Below are positions 1 through 8,889 of a stretch of DNA of 28,282 nt, piece by piece. The stretch is taken from the NCBI GenBank assembly GCA_008704415.1, contig VXIS01000467.1:1-28282 (forward strand), in the 5' to 3' direction. Source of the stretch: Sphaerosporella brunnea (Eukaryota; Ascomycota; Pezizomycetes; Pezizales; Pyronemataceae). The translations under genes were made by a program, and so were the position numbers. The number at the start of each line of letters is the position of its first letter. Position 1 is the stretch's first letter. Below the pieces are notes generated by a model. The model worked only from the letters and a program-made list of their open reading frames with translations. It was not told the DNA's origin and did not search any database.

Positions 1-51
1 CGTCTCCCGCAATCCGCTCACGATGTCTCGCTGAATGGTCCAGTACTAGTA

Positions 52-586
52 CAGTAGAACCTGTCTATAAGAATACCTCGGGACCAGGGGAGCGTAGCCT
101 TATAAAGTGGGGATTCTTACATAGAGGTTGGCTTGGCATACGAGTGATGACCAGTGATGCTCTGGGGGCGGGGTGCACGCTCCTCAGCGCACAGTTCTAT
201 AGTTTTGTCTAAGACTACACTGGAGTACACTCTACATAGCCCCGTAGCCAAAGAAATCCTCCAAACGTGTCTGCTGCATACTGTTCACTACCCTCAGGCG
301 ACATCGATGGAGGTCTCCCTGTAAGGTCTTTAGAGCGCGGGATACTTTTGGGTCCTGGTCTTTTGGATCCTGCTGCTCATCCCAAATCAAGACAAAAAGG
401 ACGATAATTGCTTTCCCCAGCCGCAGTTTTTATAAGAATACCATACAAAATTTTCGCGTTTTGATAAGAATATTCTAATAAAAAAAATATTCTTATTTCC
501 CATACAAAAACCGTCGAGACCGGGGCCACGCAGCCTTATACAGAGGTTATTCTTATAAGGGGGATTCTTATAGAGAGGTTCTACTG
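52..586. mobile_element. Pogo-type non-autonomous element (MITE), 535 bp
   Basis: The ends are inverted repeats: CAGTAGAACCTGTCTATAAG at the left, and on the opposite strand at the right end CAGTAGAACCTCTCTATAAG, matching at about 24 of the first 26 positions. Both ends are flanked by TA (50-51 and 587-588), the Tc1/mariner target duplication. The CAGTAGAACCTC terminus resembles pogo-group MITEs such as plant Emigrant/Lemi1 (known family resemblance). Inside each end is a second inverted motif (GATTCTTAYAKAGAGGTT type). The interior is AT-rich around 430-510 and has no coding capacity, so it must depend on a transposase encoded elsewhere. Confidence 0.8.
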
Positions 587-605
587 TAGTAGGAGCGCGA
601 GTTGC

Positions 606-850
606 TTGGCGGTTGTGCGGGGTCAGTTGAACCCCGCTCGCACATGCAGAGACTTCCTGCAGGCAGGTTGTGGTGGATGGGAACCATTACTGGCACAACA
701 AAAAACTAGCAGTTGTGCGGAGTCAGTTGAACCCCGCTCGCAAGACTGTATTCATGCAGATTGCGAGGTTTTTCGTGGTCAGTTGACTGTATTCATGCAG
801 ATTGCGAGGTTTTGTGGGGTCAGTTAAACCCCGCTCGCCCACGCAGAGAC
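606..850. repeat. Short direct repeats with a GGGGT/ACCCC hairpin
   Basis: Three copies of a unit reading roughly GGGGTCAGTTGAACCCCGCT occur at about 617-640, 717-740 and 816-838. Each contains a GGGGT...ACCCC inverted repeat able to form a hairpin. Copies 1 and 3 are both followed shortly by CAGAGAC. A 41-bp tandem duplication starting GACTGTATTCATGCAG is present at about 744 and 785. An open frame through this stretch has no protein character and is not called. Confidence 0.65.
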
Positions 851-1020
851 ATACGTTGTTCCGGCACGGGGTTCCTGATTCTACCAGACGCCGGGAGAGG
901 AATCCTGCTCAGCTTTTGCATAGAGGGTTCATCCTGATTTCGGTGGTGGAAGATTGCCGAATCCATCATATAAGGAGGCATATCCTCCCATCCTCCCGGC
1001 TGGACCAGAGCGCACTCAAC

Positions 1021-1080
1021 ACCTATCCCAGAACACTGCTACCTATCCCAGAACACTGCTACCTATCCCAGAACACTGCT
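1021..1080. repeat. Perfect 3 x 20-bp tandem repeat
   Basis: The unit ACCTATCCCAGAACACTGCT occurs three times without change, about 40 bp upstream of the Tet-like gene start at 1123. Perfect identity suggests recent expansion. It lies in the likely 5' leader or promoter of that gene; any regulatory effect is speculation. Confidence 0.95.
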
Positions 1081-1122
1081 ATCCCTAATTCAGCTCCTTC
1101 CAACCATCCCAAACCACCTACG

Positions 1123-2392
1123 ATGTCGAACCCATCTCGCTCCGACTCAATCTCTGAATCCCAAGAGGCTCGATCTGACGAGGTCGAATATTCATCATCC
1201 GATGCCGAGTCCGACACCGAGTTCGAAGTTCAACCGTTGACAAGTAAGGACAGGAAATTGGCCCTGTGGAAAGAGAAAAAAAGACAAAATAGACGCGAGC
1301 ATGCCTACAAGCGACAGAAGGAGCAACGGGTGCAGGAGGCTCTGTCTGTCATTGGGGAGGGGTCTTCCAAGCATGTAGCTGTCATAAAGCTGCAGCGGAG
1401 ACCCGAGCTCGCACGGGAGATGGAAGGCAAAAGGTTTGATCATACTGATCCTATCTTTGACGATTTTAAGCGGATTGGCGGTAAAGGCAGCGGCACAGTG
1501 GTCGTCCTGGACGAGGATACCGACGAGGTGGTTTTTATTGCAAAAATCACCTAACACCAGGACATGACCCAAGAAGACCTCGACACCTTCAACTATGTCT
1601 TTACCTACTTTCGCAAAGATCAACGTCTCCACCTCCCCGTGAAGAACAACCACGCAATGATCAAAGGCCAAATGACGGCAATCGGCTGGCGCGTGTGCAT
1701 GGAGACCGGACAGGCTGTTGGCACTTATGCCCCTTCACCCGCAGGCAAGAAGCATATCGAGGCGTGGTTGGAGCACAGGAAAGGTGCTATAGAGGTTCAC
1801 CGCATCTATGCGAACAGTTTCTGCAATCTTGCCCCCAATATGTACAGGAGCCAAGTTCAGCAACGTGCTAAGCTTGGAGTTCCGGCCTTGGGGGTAGATT
1901 ATGAAAACAACAATCTCCCATTTCTGTTCTGTTCAAATCTTGCTTATACGCATAGTATGCTTTTCTTTTTTCACTCGGCCCTGGAGTAAATGTGCTGATA
2001 TCAGTATAGATGATTTCGAGAACCTTGGCCACCTGGACAACGACGTTTCCACTTTCACCCATGGCATGGGTGGTAACGTCGACAAGGCGACGGGAAGGCT
2101 GGCTTCGTTTGAAGATGGGTTTCGAATGGAAGGAGCATTTTTTTATGTTGCGGACTATGGCCTCCTTATCGAATATGATAAGATTGATGGGGTGGTTGAG
2201 CAGGTTTGGCAGGGGTCCAAACATGTTTATGGCACAGTTGGAGGTAAGGTGAAGGAGGGATTCACGCGGTATGGCAGTTCAGCCCAGATCAACCAACGCC
2301 TTACTGCAAAAGTTGCCAAGTATCAGGTGGATGGAGAAGGTATCATAGTGGATGACCAGGAATATGCTGCGCGGTATGGAAAGAGGAGTTGA
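1123..2392 (+). CDS. Tet-like 2-oxoglutarate/Fe(II) dioxygenase, one in-frame stop
   Basis: The protein matches the fungal Tet-like 2OG-Fe(II) oxygenase family, relatives of TET/JBP enzymes that oxidise 5-methylcytosine. The start at 1123 opens an acidic, basic-patched N-terminus (ESDTEFEV, then KEKKRQNRREHAYKR). Family landmarks follow in order: AIGWR near 1678, the fold's HxD motif in GHLDND (His codon 2030-2032, Asp 2036-2038), the second iron His in SKHVYGT (2222-2224) and the 2OG-binding Arg in TRYGSS (2267-2269). All ligands are present. Exons 1123-1954 and 2010-2392 join across a clear intron. A TAA at 1552-1554 interrupts the frame, but coding resumes in the same frame (DMTQEDLDTF), so it is probably a nonsense mutation. 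A 93-nt intron 1481-1573 (GTAAAG donor, CTAAC branch, AAG acceptor) would also remove it in frame. Fungal copies are often found with KDZ transposons; no KDZ transposase is visible here. Confidence 0.78.
1955..2009 (+). other. Spliceosomal intron of the Tet-like gene (55 nt)
   Basis: Donor GTATGC at 1955, branch-like GCTGATA at 1994-2000 and acceptor ATAG ending 2009. This acceptor, and not the earlier TCAG at 2004, restores the frame from SNLAYTH directly into NDFENLGHLDND, which fits the family alignment. Acceptors at 1986 or 2004 give a wrong phase. Confidence 0.8.
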
Positions 2393-2399
2393 GCATCTT

Positions 2400-2537
2400 C
2401 CCGGTTCTCTTTTATTTTCTCCAATTTTCTCTCCTGGGTTTCCTTTTCTGGGTCTTTGTGGTTTTCCGTTCTGGGTCTGGGTCTGTTTGGTTCTCTGGGT
2501 CTTTGCGGTTTTCCTTCCTGGGTCTCGGTCTTTGTGA
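2400..2537. repeat. Imperfect CT/GT-rich tandem repeat
   Basis: Directly after the Tet-like stop codon, units such as TCTGGGTCTTTGTGGTTTTC recur imperfectly (about 2445, 2495 and 2518). This is low-complexity 3' flanking DNA with no coding signal. Confidence 0.6.
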
Positions 2538-3177
2538 AAACCCGAAAAAATTTTAAACCACCGACTGAGTGATAAGCCATGATTGGGCGGCGCATTGTGG
2601 AGCAGAGCCGTGGAAGCGTTTTAGCGACGGCACACAATGAAAGTAACTGCGCCGTGTTTTACACACGTACGCCCTGACTGCAACGTACATGTGACCTTTC
2701 ATTTAGTTGCGCTGTACTAATGACTGCACACTGTGTGGTCACCACACGGATGTTCACTTGTCTGGTAATATTTAGAGTCACCGAGGTCTCAGTTGTAACT
2801 GAGAAGGTGAATTCAGACGTCGGGCGCATAGAATCAATGGTGGCCACGATGGTGGGGATGATGCGCGGGTGCCGGCTATGAGCTCACCATCAAATGCCCG
2901 CGCCGCGGCGTGAAATCCTCCACAGCATCACATCACCTCGCGAACCCCGGGCTGCAATCCGGCCGCTGAACGCTACCTAAAATGCGGTGTGGGTATCATG
3001 ATGGGTGCGGCCGCACCGGCAATCAGAACAAAACCCCGGGCCAGCAGGGTGGGCGGCGTGAGAAAAAAGCCCGCGGCCGGCAGGCCGGACATTGCGAGGA
3101 CACAGTTACGGCACCCATAGGAAGGCCAGAATCATAAGTTACATCGCAACACCATTGCTTTAGCGCTGATCCCAGGT
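2538..3177. other. No gene recognised
   Basis: Both strands are broken by stops or give only short, uncharacteristic frames. I see no element termini, tandem repeats or RNA genes in this interval. Confidence 0.5.
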
Positions 3178-3396
3178 ATGGCCCGAGAGGCCTTGCGCTG
3201 TCCAACAGTAAAAGAGACACATGCGCGGACAAAAATACCTTATGATACTTTTCTGGACTCGCGATGGCCAGAAAATCGTGAGAAAATCTTCTCCCGTGCA
3301 GCTGGTTTGCGCCAGATAAGATTAGGCGTCGCAAAATGGCCAGAAATTGAGGATTTGGTGGTCCAGCGAATTTTAGAGGCTCGGCAGCCTGTCTGA
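3178..3396 (+). pseudogene. DNA-binding (CENP-B/HTH) fragment of a pogo- or Tigger-type transposase
   Basis: The 72-codon frame ends RWPENREKIF...RLGVAKWPEIEDLVVQRILEARQ. The spacing of W-x-x-x-R-E-K-I, a glycine/lysine turn and W/YPE-LE-x-x-V-x-x-x-I-x-x-R is that of the second helix-turn-helix of CENP-B-like transposase DNA-binding regions (known pattern for pogo/Tigger/Tc5 elements). Nothing downstream resembles the DDE catalytic domain, and the frame closes just after the domain. It is therefore a truncated relic. The start shown is just the first ATG; the true upstream part is not preserved. Confidence 0.55.
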
Positions 3397-3639
3397 GTGG
3401 AGCTCTGCCTGTGGGAAAGCGGCATCTACCTGAGGCCACTGGGTCTCGCAGGCACGTGTCCATCACTACTCCTGTCAGGGTGTTTTGTTAGAAAGGCTTG
3501 CCGGCGGGTAGTAGAACTTATAAAAAAACCTTTTTTGGCTTTGGTTCGTTGCGTGCACCTGTGGGTAGGCCCATTGGAGTTTTGAGTTTTACCAAGAGTG
3601 TGCTTGCTGGCGGAGTTTTGTGACAACCCAGCTACCCAA

Positions 3640-4075
3640 GAGGTACTACCCCCAGAACCACTGTAGCTGCAATAGGACTCATCCTCGCTTGTGTATTCAG
3701 GGCGAGGGGGTTTACTAATCCCTTTATGCATCAACATTGTCGATTTACGCTTAGTTGGTGTGATGGTGGTTTCTTTTTGGGCGATGGGGTAGCGGTAGAT
3801 TTGGTGGCTGCCCGCTCCTTTTGGCCATAGCTGCAGCCTCTCCCGCAACTCTGTCTTCCCGAAGCTTGTGAAGGTATTTGCCAGCGACTAGAGTAGCCTG
3901 TGTTAGCTGCTTGCGGTTCCATTTGGTCTTTTTGGGCGCTTTTATGTGTTGGGCGGCAGTTCCTTCGGCAATAGCTGCTCTGGTCAAGGCCCCGTCCATT
4001 GTGGAAAAAACTAACGTATCCTCCGGTTTGCCCCTAGCCCCAGCCAGGGCGAGTGAGAGTTGGTGGCCGGATATC
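3640..4075 (-). pseudogene. C-terminal tail relic, probably of a pogo-type transposase
   Basis: On the minus strand an open frame reads GKPEDTLVFSTMDGALTRAA and continues through a lysine-rich helical stretch, KAPKKTKWNRKQLTQ and AGKYLHKLREDRVAGEAAA. After a frameshift near 3780 it passes into a serine/acidic tail (EYTSEDESYCSYSGSGGS). Basic, coiled-coil-prone tails of this kind follow the DDE domain in many fungal pogo/Fot1-like transposases; that link is inference from composition and from the HTH fragment next door. The two relics are on opposite strands, so they do not form one gene as they stand. Confidence 0.35.
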
Positions 4076-4357
4076 GATCTGCGAACTCCAGATCCCCCCG
4101 GGGCAAGCGTAACTCCTGCCAGTCTCGCTCGTAGGCAGAGCTACAGGGAAATAGAGAGCAACAACAGCGGTGGGCGGGGAAGAGAACAGCGAAGACATGA
4201 GATTTGAGGAGAGCACCATGAGAGGGGGGGGATCCGCGGCCTTTAAGGGCCTTCCGTCGCCGCTACCATCCCTTGCCCAAAACCGAACCCAAACCCCTCA
4301 CGCACAGACCCTCCATTTCCACTGGTCCCCTCCGTCGTCACTAGTCCGCAGCCCAAC

Positions 4358-4693
4358 CAGTGTTTCTAATAGCCAGCGCGCCCGTCGGGCTGATCGATAA
4401 GACGGGCGGGCTGTTTGGGCTGCAGCCCACGTCGGGCTGGTTGGCGAGCTTCCAGCGGATGCAGGGATCTAGCGCTATGGGGAATGGAGCAACAGCTACA
4501 GAGAAACACTCGTCAGTTTCTTCAGTTTACGACGTAACAAGATCAAACGGATGGTTGCTTGACAAGCTCACCTCAGTCCCCAGTGCTTGGCAGCCCGGCA
4601 GCCAGCCCGTGGTGATTTGAGACAGCCAGGCTGTCGCCTTTTGGCAGCCCGCCCGCACAGCCGGGCTTTTTGGGCTGGCTATTAGGAACACTG
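4358..4693. mobile_element. hAT-like MITE, family A, copy 1 (336 bp)
   Basis: The terminal inverted repeats are CAGTGTTTCTAATAGCCAGC at the left and, read from the right end, CAGTGTTCCTAATAGCCAGC (19 of 20). They are flanked by 8-bp duplications AGCCCAAC (4350-4357) and AGCCTAAC (4694-4701), 7 of 8 identical. CAGTG ends plus an 8-bp duplication are the hAT signature. Subterminal DNA is dense in GGCAGCC/GGGCTG motifs on both sides, which may be transposase binding sites (inference). No coding capacity. Confidence 0.85.
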
Positions 4694-5082
4694 AGCCTAA
4701 CTACGCCATGCATTACGTGGTGAAAACGTATGGGGCCTTGCGATAGGAGGATGCGTAACTGTGGCTTGCATACCGTGTACTCGAGGCTTCTTTCCTGCAG
4801 TCGAATCTTCAATTGTGGAGGGATTTTAGTTTGCAGTGACGGCATCTATGTGTTGTAACAACCCCTGTTGGGAGTTGAACCGGACTACGTTGTCTTATAG
4901 CAACATAGAGTAATATTGCATGTCAACTTGACACCCTGCCGCAAAGACAGATGACGTTGAGATAGATCAGTTTTTACAGCATGATAACCTCAAGACACTT
5001 TGATTGCACTTGCCTCAGTGCTTTACTCCGCCCTACTGGCACATTGTGGTACCGCCCTTTGGCAGCTGCGCTCTGCTGAAGA

Positions 5083-5343
5083 TCAGACTATTTTCTTTCC
5101 TTTCTTCCTCAAACAATTGAGAGCATTTCTCCGCCAGTATTGCTTCCTGTGGGACTTCTTGGTAGACAAGCAAATGCTGAGGGGCCCCTGGAAACCTGCA
5201 TGCACCCACCACTCTTCTTTGTCCGATAATGCTTCCAACACGTCCGGGAGGTGTTTAGTCAAGATTCTCTGTTTCATCTCAACCGTTGGCCCATTGAAAA
5301 AAAATTTGGTAGCCCATCCCCCTGTTTTTGGCTTCACCAACAT
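5083..5343 (-). CDS. Uncharacterised small ORF (86 codons)
   Basis: An ATG-started minus-strand frame encodes a basic protein with segments such as MKQRILTKHLPDVLEALSDK and EEWWVHAGFQG, ending in a lysine cluster (CLRKKGKKIV). I do not recognise it. It ends in ordinary sequence and begins only 23 bp from the family A hAT-like element at 5366, so an upstream exon or promoter could have been displaced by that insertion. The overlapping plus-strand frame (5000-5356) is less protein-like. It could equally be chance or an old relic. The rest of 4702-5357 shows nothing else. Confidence 0.2.
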   Translation of the reverse strand: MLVKPKTGGWATKFFFNGPTVEMKQRILTKHLPDVLEALSDKEEWWVHAGFQGPLSICLSTKKSHRKQYWRRNALNCLRKKGKKIV

Positions 5344-5365
5344 TGAAAAGCGGTAAGATGGCAGC

Positions 5366-5749
5366 CAGTGTTCTCAACAGCCAGCCAGGCAGCCCGGCTG
5401 GCTGCGTTGAGCGGATGTGGGCTGATCGAAAAGCCTTTCTGGCTGTTTGGGCTGCGGCTCGCGACGGAGACCACAATGACGACAAATACGACCACCATGA
5501 TACCAACTACTGCTATGAGATGAAAAGTACATAAAGATGTTCGCCGTCTGAAATGATGACCAGGAGGCTATCATTTGATAGCAGTTTACTATAACATTAC
5601 AGATCCTGATAAGTTTATCGGCGCCGATTGAACCCCGCCACTCGCAGTGGCTGGTCTTCACCGGAGATCAATCAAGGCCCTGGCAGCCGGGCTGCCCCGA
5701 CAGCCGGCCAAGCCCGTCCGGCTGTTTCGGCTGGCTACTGAGAACACTG
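5366..5749. mobile_element. hAT-like MITE, family A, copy 2 (384 bp)
   Basis: The ends are CAGTGTTCTCAACAGCCAGC at the left and, from the right, CAGTGTTCTCAGTAGCCAGC. They are flanked by 8-bp duplications ATGGCAGC (5358-5365) and ATGGCAGT (5750-5757), 7 of 8 identical. It shares its terminal motif and the internal GGGCTGATCGA motif with the copy at 4358-4693 and with the solo end at 24390-24496. No coding capacity is seen. Confidence 0.85.
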
Positions 5750-5757
5750 ATGGCAGT

Positions 5758-6218
5758 ACTAATCGCAGTTGGAAGCATGGGTGATTTGCGCACCTCAGGT
5801 CGTGAGCCACCTCCTCCTACCGGTACTTCCAAACACACCAGAAAAAAGAACCGGTTGAGCGTCGCACCGGCAGGCAAGCCCGCGCTGGGAAGAAAGCGTA
5901 AAAGCCGCTGGCAAGCAAGCGCGTTTGTCCATCTCAAGCGATTCCAAGCGCCAGTTCTTCTTGGAAAAATTTCGCCGTACTTCTCCATGTATTTTATTGG
6001 GCTGATGGACTCTCCCGCAGGCATGCCTGCACTGGAAAGTACGCTGACAAACCGCTTGCAAGCGTGTTGATCAACCTCAAATATTGTCTGTGCCACCTGT
6101 TTCCATTGAAAAGTTGCTTGACGCGGGTGGGTGTAGACCCAAGACGCGCAAAACGACTGGCGCCGGCTCGGCGGTGCGACGGGTTGGTTAGAGCGGGCGA
6201 CCAGTGTGTGGAGATCTT
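5758..6218. other. No supported gene
   Basis: Frames run through both strands (for example a basic plus-strand stretch GRKRKSRWQASAFVHL near 5890), but none has a recognisable domain, start context or splice pattern. No element boundary is visible apart from the flanking MITE and minisatellite. Confidence 0.4.
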
Positions 6219-6597
6219 GGTAACTCTTCCTAACTCGTGCAACTCATCCTTAGTCATCCCCGCTCCTCCTAACTCGTCCAGCTCATCCTTAGTCATCCAG
6301 CTCATACTTAGTCATTCAGCTCTTCCTAACTCGTCTAACTCTTCCTTAGTCATCCAGCTCCTCCTAACTCGTCCAGCTCTTCCTTACTCATCCCGGATCT
6401 GCCTAACTCGTCCAGCTCATCCTTAGCCATCCACCTCATCCTTAGTCATTCAGCTCTTCCTAACTCGTCTCTCTTCCTTAGTCATCCAGCTCTTCCTAAC
6501 TCGTCCAGCTCATTCTTAGTAATCCCCGCTCTTCCTAACTCGTCCAGCTCATCCTTAGTCATGCAGCTCCTCCTACTCGTTCAACTCCTCAAGAGGC
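6219..6597. repeat. Minisatellite of ~20-bp units, ~19 copies
   Basis: Alternating imperfect units close to CTTCCTAACTCGTCCAGCT and CATCCTTAGTCATCCAGCT run for about 380 bp, so the array has a 20-bp period and a 39-40-bp higher-order period. On the minus strand part of it reads as a repeated MTKDELDELGRAG-like peptide. It directly abuts the left side of the gypsy-derived region and may obscure that element's left boundary. Confidence 0.85.
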
Positions 6598-6839
6598 GGT
6601 GTCAGGTGGAATTCCACACTGTCCTCCCTGCCGTCGCCACCTCCGCCGCCCTCTCTGCTGCTGCCGCTCGCCTCTGGGTAATCGGTCTTCGACAACACGC
6701 CGGTACTCAGGGTACCGTCCCTGACACCCTCCCAATCCATCGCCAGGACAACATCCCAGATGGGTTAGTCCGCTCTATCCTCCAGTCATTGTTCCTCTCA
6801 GCGGCCTTCCAGGCCACCGCCGAAGGTCCCTCGCCGACA

Positions 6840-7774
6840 ACTCTGGGAACATCCTTAACACGCAGGGATGGGTAGTAGAGGAAACCGCCAACCTCAAGCC
6901 CATCGCCAGGGTGTTGTACGACGCATCGCTGCTCCCTGGCTACCTCTTCAGGACCTGGCTGATTACACCACTTGCCACGCCAACCAGCTGGAACGCTGGG
7001 GAGCCACCGCAGCCACCCTTATCCCCGGAGCTGACTTCGCTCAGTATCCGAGCCCCGCCGAACTCGCCGCCGCCATTCGGGACTCGATTATTTCCGGCTC
7101 TGGACGGACCTTCCATGTCGGAGACCTCGTCGACGGCATCGCCAATATGTCCGTCCCCTTCGACGTCGCTGTCCCCTCCCTCGCGGCCGCCATCAAACGT
7201 GCCCTTGGCTGGTTCACCGGTAACACGGTGTCCATTGCCAACATCATCCCCGCTGCTACCATCGCCGTCGGTTCCTGGACCAGTTGCTGGAAAACCCTGG
7301 TCGTTCTCCTCGACCAACAACTTGTCTTCCCGACTTCCTGGATGAGGTTACCAGGAAGTATAACGCCGTTCGCCCGTCTGCCAGAGAATCCCCACAGGAT
7401 TTCCGCCTTCGCTTCGCCCTCCTTAATGAGGTTGCGCAAATCATCGACGACGCCGCGTCCATGGATGACCGAGAGGCCGCCTCCGGATAGTCTCTCCGGA
7501 AACTCGCGCAGCCCTCGTGGCTCACCACGGTCTGCTTGGCAAGCTTTCCCTCGCTACAGTCACGGAGTCCCTCGCCTTCGGCTTGGTGGCCTCCAAACGC
7601 CGTGCTGCCCCCGTCCCCGCAGCAAACCCTGCCCCCAATCGTTCCTCAGGTCCTCGCCCTCCCGCCACCAATCCTGCCGGTGCTCCCACTCCCCGTAACA
7701 AGAGTACAGTATCCCTCCGGTACGATGATGCCCCCGCTGCCCCTGCTGAGCTTCGTGGCCCTGTTTCCCGCTAG
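6840..7774 (+). pseudogene. gag-like region of the gypsy element
   Basis: Protein-like stretches are spread over three frames: DLADYTTCHANQLERW and PSPAELAAAIRDSII (about 6950-7090), then LPDFLDEVTRKYNAVRPSA followed by SPQDFRLRFALLNEVAQII (about 7325-7455), then LGKLSLATVTESLAFGLVA and a proline/alanine-rich tail to 7774. The middle piece has the retrotransposon gag pattern of a short helix, a basic turn and S/P-QDF-x-x-R-F. Farther on, around 7830-7900, a Cys/Arg-rich stretch (GVCLCCRRRRAAHG) may be a ruined zinc knuckle. At least three frameshifts and a stop make it non-functional. Confidence 0.55.
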
Positions 7775-8063
7775 GCTGGTAAAGGAAGTGAGCCCTTCTC
7801 GCCCGCGCAAATGGTCGAGAATGAGGCCCAGAATGGTCGCTGCCGTGTTGCTGGTGTTTGCCTCTGCTGTCGTCGCCGCCGGGCTGCTCACGGTCCGGGA
7901 AATACCTTTGCGGAAATGCCCATGTTGGCGTCAGTTGCTGGTGCCCAGGCTGTTTGAGCTGGGCAAGGTGTTGAATATCGGTGCCGCGGTGTTTCTTCTG
8001 GAGGAAAAGATGATGGCTTTTCTTTTGGTTCGTTTCCCTCTCCTCTGCCTCTGATGTCCCTCT

Positions 8064-8498
8064 TTGTGCCCGGCCCTTGTCTTTTACCCCCCCCCTTCCA
8101 CTAGCACTCCAGTGCAAGGGGAGGAGAAATCTAGTCCCATAACATGCTCCCTGTCTTTCAACGGAGAAGCAGAAATCGCTGACGCTTTTGAATCCACAGG
8201 TTCTTTGGAAACTGTGGACGAAGAGTTGTCGGAGGTTTCGGTTTCTTTGTTAAAGCATACGGGTGCGGATTAGAATTTGGTTTCTTCTTTTGTAGCTAGG
8301 TTAAATGGAAAACTCCCTCTCGTGCCTCTCTCCCCTTCGGTTCCCCTGAATGGTGTCAACGGCGACACAGGTAAAACTGTTAGCCACACTGTGAGACTTC
8401 CCTTGCGCCTTGGCAATGATTATTTTTCGAAGGAAGTCTTTGCGGTTGCCGACCTAGGCGTCAGGCAGGATGTTATTCTTGGCCTTCCGTGGTTGTAG
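8064..8498 (+). pseudogene. Retroviral-type aspartic protease, catalytic Asp lost
   Basis: One frame carries SVSLLKHTGAD, a TAG stop at 8271-8273, and then NLVSSFVARLNGK through to DVILGLPWL. This matches the gypsy protease layout: D-S/T-G-A active-site loop, flap, and the closing I-L-G-x-x-W-L motif. The catalytic aspartate position is His (codon CAT at 8256-8258), and three codons beyond the active-site alanine the TAG interrupts the chain. Both changes would inactivate it. It lies between the gag-like region and the RT in the expected order. Confidence 0.75.
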
Positions 8499-8889
8499 AA
8501 TTTCTGCCTGGCAGCTGTCGACTACCTGAGAAATTCTGGAGAGTCGTTGGAAAATCTCCCCGCTGGTAACCTTTCGTCTCTCCGCTGCCCCTGGTTTCAC
8601 TGGTCCCGACACTCCGCTTAGGTTCCCCGCTTCGCAGGATCCGCTGCTTTTTCGGCTGGGGGGGTAATCGCCGCCATCGAAGCCTCAGTTTACCGCCGAC
8701 AGGCTGCGACCGAAAAAGCTGCCACGCGTGTCGCAGTTGACGCCACGGTCTCCGCCCACCTGGAAGATCTTGCCGCCGTTCGCACCATGGTTGCCTCCTC
8801 TGAAGACCCCGGAGTCCGAGGATTGGCGGGAAACGCTGACAACTGGCTGGAAACGATCCCTGCTGTGTTCCAACGCTTCGCCCACACTG

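Noticed and set aside
802..1122. Extension of the Tet-like gene start upstream to 802
   Set aside because: The upstream part translates repeats and the 20-bp triplication with no protein character; the ATG at 1123 begins typical coding sequence.
1528..1560. A 33- or 30-nt intron ending at CAG 1560 to remove the TAA
   Set aside because: The phase fits, but the length is below normal spliceosomal minimum; a nonsense mutation or the 93-nt intron is more plausible.
2570..2620. GAGTGATAAGCCATGATTG near 2575 as another type F fragment
   Set aside because: Resemblance to GAGTGATAAGTTATGATG is only about 17 bp with no further shared arm sequence.
6219..6597. Regular ~20-bp repeats considered as a CRISPR array
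   Set aside because: Units are contiguous and imperfect, with no unique spacers, and the context is eukaryotic; it is a minisatellite.
7560..8117. Long minus-strand frame (185 codons) across the gag/protease region
   Set aside because: Gln/Gly/Arg-rich shadow of GC-rich gag DNA on the other strand; no domain.
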